A DNA stretch of 39,061 nucleotides from positions 1 through 39,061 of the forward strand of contig NZ_RAWA01000040.1 in NCBI RefSeq assembly GCF_003611675.1, given 5' to 3'. The notes beneath the pieces are model-generated. The model saw only the letters and a program-made list of their open reading frames with translations, was not told where the DNA came from and made no database searches. Each line of letters opens with the position of its first letter. The stretch's first letter is position 1. The stretch comes from Corallococcus sp. CA053C (GTDB lineage Bacteria; Myxococcota; Myxococcia; Myxococcales; Myxococcaceae). This document shows, piece after piece, positions 35,161-39,061 of the stretch. Position numbers and translations under genes: made by a program.

Positions 35161-35189
35161 CAGCCCCTGGCCCGCGCGGTCAGGGGCTG
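35161..35189 (+). terminator. Intercistronic hairpin before the DUF4432 gene
   Basis: A perfect 9-bp stem (35161-35169 with 35181-35189, CAGCCCCTG/CAGGGGCTG) with an 11-nt loop ends 13 bp before the ATG at 35203. The 3' arm is next to the GGGAG ribosome site, so the fold could either stop readthrough or hide the ribosome site. Confidence 0.5.
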
Positions 35190-35202
35190 GTGGGAGACAT
35201 TC

Positions 35203-36294
35203 ATGGCGAAGCGCAACACGTGTCGCTTCGAGACCCAGAAGTTCATCCATACCGCGCAGATCGGTGGGATCGAGGCGTATACGTTCGACGAAGGCCCGGC
35301 GCGCGGCGTACGGGCGCTGTGCGTCAACACGGGCGCGGGGCTGCGTTACCGCGTCCTCGTGGACCGGGGGATGGACATCGATCAGGCCTTCGTCCATCAG
35401 CACAGCCTCACCTTTCTCTCCTACAAGGGGGTGACGCCGCCCACCCGCGGGCTGGACCGGGGCGCGGACTGGCTCAAGAGCTTCTCCGGCGGACTGCTGA
35501 CGAGCTGCGGCCCCTTCAATGTCGGCCAGCCGGGCCAGGACGCGGGGGAAGAACTCGGCATGCACGGGCCTCATTCCAATACAGGGGCGACCATCGAGTC
35601 GATCATCCAGCCCGATCCCCGCGCTGGCCGACTCCAGATGTCGATCACCGGTCGCATCCGTCATGGCGCGATCTTCGGGCCGTGCGTCGAGCTGTGTCGC
35701 ACGATCACGTCGACCCTCGGCCGCAACGCCATCGACGTCGTCGACGAGTTCCACAACGCCGGCAACCAGCCCGTTCCGCACGCGTGGCTGCTCCACGTCA
35801 ACTTCGGCTACCCCCTCGTGAACGTGGGCGCGGAGCTCTGCTACGACTCACCCAGGGTTGAACCGAACGGCGGCTCGTCCGAGTCGATGGCGCGCTTCAA
35901 GCCGGGCCGGAATGCCAAGAACATCCTCGCGCCGCGGGATTCCTACCGGGGTCGCAACTCGGCTGTCGCCAGCCTGTTTCCCAGGGCGACGGATCACGAC
36001 GGCCGGACGACCGTTGGCATCGTCAACCGCAAGCTGTCGCTGGGCGTGGCCCTCCACTACAGCACCCATGAGTTTGGCCGCTGCATCAACTGGCAACACT
36101 GGGGGCCGGGCGAGTACGCCACCTCCCTCGAGCCCGCGAACGGCACCGGCGAGGGTCGCTGGAAGGACCGCGAGCGCGGCCTGCTGGACACGCTCGAGGC
36201 CGGGGCGCGCAAGACCTACCGTTATACGATTGAAGCGGTGACGGAGCGGGCGGGTCTGGCGGCGCTCAGGGCGCTCAACGACAAAGAGCACTGA
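35203..36294 (+). CDS. DUF4432 family protein (aldose-1-epimerase-like)
   Basis: This 363-residue protein has the pattern of DUF4432. It includes GLRYRVLVDRGMDIDQAFVH, then LTFLSYKGVTPPTRGLDRG, the FSGGLLTSCGPFNVG element, GMHGPHSNTGA with a conserved His, and HAWLLHVNFGYPLVNVGAE. The beta-sandwich resembles aldose-1-epimerases, so a carbohydrate is the likely ligand, but the activity of the family is not established for this protein. No signal peptide is present. Start at 35203 with a ribosome site (GGGAG) 8-12 bp upstream. Adjacent to the GMC and SnoaL-like genes on one strand; part of the same presumed pathway. Confidence 0.8.
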   Translation: MAKRNTCRFETQKFIHTAQIGGIEAYTFDEGPARGVRALCVNTGAGLRYRVLVDRGMDIDQAFVHQHSLTFLSYKGVTPPTRGLDRGADWLKSFSGGLLTSCGPFNVGQPGQDAGEELGMHGPHSNTGATIESIIQPDPRAGRLQMSITGRIRHGAIFGPCVELCRTITSTLGRNAIDVVDEFHNAGNQPVPHAWLLHVNFGYPLVNVGAELCYDSPRVEPNGGSSESMARFKPGRNAKNILAPRDSYRGRNSAVASLFPRATDHDGRTTVGIVNRKLSLGVALHYSTHEFGRCINWQHWGPGEYATSLEPANGTGEGRWKDRERGLLDTLEAGARKTYRYTIEAVTERAGLAALRALNDKEH

Positions 36295-36413
36295 GGCGCG
36301 GACGTTGGAGGGCTGGAGAACGCCTCTGTCCATCACAGTGCGCGTTCAGAAGGTCTATTCAAGACGGGCCGGCAATGAAAGCCAGCTCAAGAACATTGTT
36401 CGAGGAGAGAGCC

Positions 36414-36794
36414 ATGAGCGTGCATGAGGTGATCAGCAAGTACTACGAGTTCGTCAACGCGGGGGAGTGGGAGCGTTGGATGGAGCTGTTCGACGAGCAC
36501 TTCGTCATGGATGAGCAGCTGGCAGGTCACATCGAGGGCCGCGAGAGGCTGCGTGCCATCGTGGGCAACATCCACCGTGTCTTCTCGTGCTTCCAGAACC
36601 ATCCCTGGCGCATCGTCGTCGACGGAAAGCAGGCCTTCGTTGCGTCACACCTCGTGGCGGCGAGTGCCAGCGGCGAGCCCATCAAGGCCGAGGTCGCCAA
36701 TTACTTCCTCGTCGAGAATGGAAGGATCGTCTACATGTCGAACTTCCACGACAGCAAGCCATTCGCTCCCGTCCTCAATCAGGAGCAGGGCTGA
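36414..36794 (+). CDS. NTF2/SnoaL-fold protein
   Basis: This 126-residue protein of the NTF2-like superfamily shows VHEVISKYYEFVNAGEWERWMELFDEHF, GRERLRAIVGNI, then the sheet strands RIVVDGKQAFVASH and AEVANYFLVENGRIVYMSNFHDS. The start is the ATG behind a GAGGAGAGA ribosome site (36402-36410); an upstream in-frame ATG is less likely. It stops 4 bp before the VOC gene, so it is probably co-transcribed. It is the third intact NTF2-fold gene within 4 kb. It is distinct in sequence from the other two, so recent tandem duplication is not the simplest explanation. Confidence 0.82.
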   Translation: MSVHEVISKYYEFVNAGEWERWMELFDEHFVMDEQLAGHIEGRERLRAIVGNIHRVFSCFQNHPWRIVVDGKQAFVASHLVAASASGEPIKAEVANYFLVENGRIVYMSNFHDSKPFAPVLNQEQG

Positions 36795-36798
36795 AGAC

Positions 36799-37233
36799 AT
36801 GGCGACGCTCAAATTCTTGCATCTCGCGTTGGCGTGCCAGGATCCCTTGAACATCGAGCGATTCTATACAAGGCACTTCGGCTTCCGGAGGGCACGGGCC
36901 GTGCCCGTCGACGGCGGGGAGATCGTCTTTCTCAAGTCGGACAATGTCTATCTGGAGCTCTTCAAGGCGCGGCTGCCCGCGCCGGTCCCTTCGGCGAGCG
37001 AGGACGGGCCCTGGTATCCCGGCTGGCGTCACATCGCGTTCAGGGTCGACGACGTCGACGCGAAGCTGGCCGAGCTGGGCGCCGATGCACGCGTGACGCT
37101 GAAGCCCCTGGACTTCGATGACCTCATCGAAGGCTGGCGGTCCGCCTGGGTGGCCGACCCGGAGGGCAACATCATCGAGATCAGCCAGGGGTACGAGGAC
37201 GAGCCGGCCCCGCCACCGCCGAGAGGGGGATGA
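36799..37233 (+). CDS. VOC-family protein (glyoxalase/dioxygenase superfamily)
   Basis: This 144-residue protein of the vicinal-oxygen-chelate fold starts LKFLHLALACQDPLNIERFY with the first possible metal ligand His8. Its second module has WRHIAFRVDDVDAKLAELGA and ends with WVADPEGNIIEI, the classic C-terminal EGN..E of glyoxalase-like proteins. Metal ligands (His8, the second-module His and the Glu in IIEIS) look present. Such proteins cleave, isomerise or hydrate small substrates such as glutathione adducts or catechols; the substrate here is unknown. The start ATG lies 4 bp after the previous stop. Its own stop overlaps the next ATG (ATGA). Confidence 0.85.
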   Translation: MATLKFLHLALACQDPLNIERFYTRHFGFRRARAVPVDGGEIVFLKSDNVYLELFKARLPAPVPSASEDGPWYPGWRHIAFRVDDVDAKLAELGADARVTLKPLDFDDLIEGWRSAWVADPEGNIIEISQGYEDEPAPPPPRGG

Positions 37234-37409
37234 GCTTCGTGGGCTCCGCGCGGGAGGGGGCCACCCGCGTGGGGCCCGCGACTGGCAGGCGCCTTGACGT
37301 CCCGGTGGTCGACATCTGGCGATTCCAGGGCGGCCCCAGCGTCGACTATCCCCTCTCCTTCAACCTGCTCGACGTCCTGGGGCAGCTCGGTGCGGCCTCC
37401 GCTCCCTAA
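37230..37409 (+). pseudogene. Truncated SnoaL-like C-terminal fragment
   Basis: This is a 59-codon frame overlapping the VOC stop by ATGA. Its second half (TGRRLDVPVVDIWRFQGG, then LDVLGQLGAAS) resembles the end of SnoaL ester cyclases, in which TGR precedes a DIWRF strand and the protein ends with a D.LG..QLG helix. The normal first about 80 residues are absent. It is most likely a deletion relic of a further NTF2-fold gene joined to the VOC frame; a real small protein is possible but not supported otherwise. Confidence 0.5.
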
Positions 37410-37446
37410 TATTCCCAGGTCAGGTCGGGCAGAGGGAGGAGCGGTC

Positions 37447-38310
37447 GTGACGAGCGTTGCGCGGGGAAGCCCCATGAGCGCGGGGCCCTGGGCCGTCATC
37501 GCGGGAGCGTCGTCGGGGACGGGCGCCGCCATCGCGGTCCAGGTGGCGCGCCAGCCGGGCCTCCATGTCTTCGGGATGCACCGGGGGCGCTACCTGGAAC
37601 AGGCCGCGGAGGTGGAGCGCCAGGTGCTCGCCACGGGCCGCCGCATGGTGATGATGCGGGGAGATGCCGGCACCCCGGAGGGCGTGGCACGGGGCGCCGA
37701 CGCCCTCCTCGCCACCGCCGGCCCCCGCTCCGTCAAGCTCTTCGTCCACGCGCTCGCCAGCGCCTCGGTGGGGCGGTTCATCGTGGGCGACCCGCCGCCC
37801 CTTCATCCCCGCCAGCTCGCGCGCACCTTCGAGTCCATGGCCCACTCCTTCGTCTACTGGGCCCAGGCCCTGATGGCGAGGGACCTGCTCACCCCCTCGG
37901 CCCGCCTGCTGGGCCTCACCAACCCGCTCACCGAGTCGCTCCTCCACAACACCGGCGCCATCACCGCGGCCAAGGCGGCGCTCGAAATCTACGTGCGCCA
38001 CCTGGCGCTGGAGCTCGGGCCCCTGGGGCACCGGGTGAACCTGCTCAAGTTCGGCACGGTGATGACCCCCGCCATCCGCCACGTCTACACCCCGGAGGTG
38101 CTGGCGCGGCTGGAGGAGGCCCACCGCCGCATCAACCCCGCCGGGCGGATGTGCACCCTGGAGGAGGTGGCCCGCATCGTCCCCGCGCTCCTGGGCGACG
38201 AGGCGGAGTGGTTCAACGGAGCGACCATCGACTTCACCGGTGGAATGACGCTGCGCCTGCTCGACCTCGTGCTGAACGAGCAGGGCGGGCCTCCGGCATC
38301 CGGAAGGTGA
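37447..38310 (+). CDS. SDR-family oxidoreductase, FabI-like, atypical active site
   Basis: This 287-residue NAD(P)-binding protein resembles enoyl-ACP reductases of the FabI type. It has a glycine-rich AGASSGTGAAIA start, FVHALASASVGRF in the middle, and FNGATIDFTGGMTLR near the C-terminus. The helix ITAAKAALEIYVRHLALELGP has the catalytic Lys176, but the Tyr normally seven residues before it in FabI-type enzymes is a Thr (residue 169). The GTG at 37447 is chosen because GGAGG (37435-37439) lies 7 bp upstream; ATG at 37474 is the alternative. It may therefore be an altered reductase or a binding protein. The last 77 bp overlap the convergent methyltransferase gene. Confidence 0.78.
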   Translation: MTSVARGSPMSAGPWAVIAGASSGTGAAIAVQVARQPGLHVFGMHRGRYLEQAAEVERQVLATGRRMVMMRGDAGTPEGVARGADALLATAGPRSVKLFVHALASASVGRFIVGDPPPLHPRQLARTFESMAHSFVYWAQALMARDLLTPSARLLGLTNPLTESLLHNTGAITAAKAALEIYVRHLALELGPLGHRVNLLKFGTVMTPAIRHVYTPEVLARLEEAHRRINPAGRMCTLEEVARIVPALLGDEAEWFNGATIDFTGGMTLRLLDLVLNEQGGPPASGR

Positions 38311-39061
38311 GGCAGAAGTAGTAGCGGCAGAACTGCTCCGCGAGGACGTCCACCGCCGTCGCCGGGAGCAGCTCCCGCGGACAGTGCGCGTCCGTCGTGT
38401 AGAAGGTGAGCAGCCGGAACGCCAGCCGGTGGCGCAGGGCGCGCTCCCGCGCATCGAGCTGCTCGTCCACCACCACCACGGGCGTCCCCGGGCGGGCCAC
38501 CCGGGCCATCTCCGCGAGCGCGCGCTCCGGGTCCCGGTAGCCATTGATGCCGCCAATCTCGAACACCCGGTCGAAGGAGTGGTCCGGGAACGGCAGGGCG
38601 TGGGCATCCGCCATGAGCAGGCGCACGCCTTTGCGCCCCTCCCGCTCCACGCGCCGGCGACACCTGCCGAGCATGCCCGCGCTCAGGTCCAGGCCCCACA
38701 CCTCCACGTCGAGTCCCGGAGGCAGCGCCTGCTTGAGGAGCGGGAGGTTGGCGCCCGCGCCGATGCCCACCTCCAGCACCCGCAGCGGCGGCCCCCGTGG
38801 GCGTGGCGTCAAGGCGCCCAGTTCGAGCCGGCGAAGGTAGTGGCCGCGCAGCCGGGCCTCCGTGTCGCCCAGCAGCAGGGGCATCAGCAGCGTGACGAGC
38901 GGATCATGCAACGCGGGCAGCCCGTCGTAGAGGATCCGCAGGAGGCGATCCGTCCCGCGCACTTCCCCCTCCTCGAACAGCCGGGGCAGGCCCTCCACCA
39001 CCGGCCAGTCGGCGCCGCAGCCGGCGCAGCCCAGCCGCCCCTCGTCGAGCCGTCCCTCCAG
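38234..39061 (-). CDS. Methyltransferase with N-terminal zinc ribbon (5' partial)
   Basis: This is a class I SAM-dependent methyltransferase cut by the window edge. The SAM motif VLEVGIGAGANLPLL (motif I), GLDLSAG, the motif around ADAHALPFPDHSFDRVFEIG and the post-motif VARPGTPVVVVDE are clear, so it belongs to the Methyltransf_11 group. In-frame sequence upstream of the first GTG reads LGCAGCGADWPVVEGLPRLF. This is the second half of a zinc-ribbon or Trm112-like module (C-x2-C then PVVEG), so the real start lies beyond 39061. A SAM methyltransferase with such a ribbon typically modifies small molecules, quinones or lipids. Its C-terminal tail (ARSARGRAGAASFHR) overlaps the SDR gene end in opposite orientation. 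Confidence 0.85.
   Translation of the reverse strand: MEGRLDEGRLGCAGCGADWPVVEGLPRLFEEGEVRGTDRLLRILYDGLPALHDPLVTLLMPLLLGDTEARLRGHYLRRLELGALTPRPRGPPLRVLEVGIGAGANLPLLKQALPPGLDVEVWGLDLSAGMLGRCRRRVEREGRKGVRLLMADAHALPFPDHSFDRVFEIGGINGYRDPERALAEMARVARPGTPVVVVDEQLDARERALRHRLAFRLLTFYTTDAHCPRELLPATAVDVLAEQFCRYYFCLTFRMPEARPARSARGRAGAASFHR

Overview
The window is about 39 kb of very GC-rich DNA with strong G/C at third codon positions. It carries an NRPS terminus, a Ser/Thr kinase beside a sigma factor, many lipoproteins, and multidomain ORFs up to 2647 codons. This combination is typical of a myxobacterium of the Myxococcus/Corallococcus type. That assignment is inferred from gene content; no marker gene is present.

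Region 1 (1-6103) is the 3' end of a natural-product cluster on the + strand. It holds the terminal condensation domain of an NRPS, two GT-B glycosyltransferases, a family-51 peptidoglycan transglycosylase and an aspartyl/asparaginyl beta-hydroxylase, all closely spaced. Region 2 (6321-13327) is housekeeping and signalling. It holds a thioredoxin, a small membrane protein, a sigma-70-like factor, an SMP-30-like lipoprotein, a Ser/Thr kinase with an N-terminal zinc-finger and C-terminal propeller, and a probable minus-strand pair of a flavin reductase and an Fe/Mn superoxide dismutase.

Region 3 (13499-26704) is the most unusual part: a five-gene + strand operon, with the last four genes joined by ATGA overlaps. 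Gene 1 is an AAA+ ATPase of the kind found in extracellular contractile injection systems (Afp15/Pvc15-like). Its C-terminus resembles the Afp16/Pvc16 (DUF4255) tube-terminator domain. Gene 2 encodes a 2647-residue protein with a disordered N-terminus, annexin repeats (one with an intact Ca-binding signature), a hydrophobic hairpin, a D...ExK nuclease-like segment and a C-terminal HExxH zincin-like domain. Genes 3-5 encode a zinc-ribbon protein, an unknown helical protein and a HEAT-repeat/formylglycine-generating-enzyme-like fusion. No sheath, tube or baseplate genes lie in the window, so the link to an injection machine is an inference from the ATPase.

Region 4 (26705-32554) looks like an accessory island of lower GC. 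It has a seven-blade kelch lipoprotein, an IS630-type transposase start fused to unrelated sequence, a small basic ORF, an alpha/beta-hydrolase lipoprotein, the 3' remnant of an ISKra4-type transposase, and a secreted clan GH-A glycoside hydrolase with a LacI-type palindrome over its predicted promoter.

Region 5 (32555-37409) is a catabolic-looking + strand cluster: three intact NTF2/SnoaL-fold proteins and one remnant, a GMC oxidoreductase, a DUF4432 (aldose-1-epimerase-like) protein and a VOC protein, with perfect hairpins in two of the intergenic gaps. Its substrate is not evident. The right edge has an SDR reductase whose 3' end overlaps that of a convergent zinc-ribbon methyltransferase that runs off the window.
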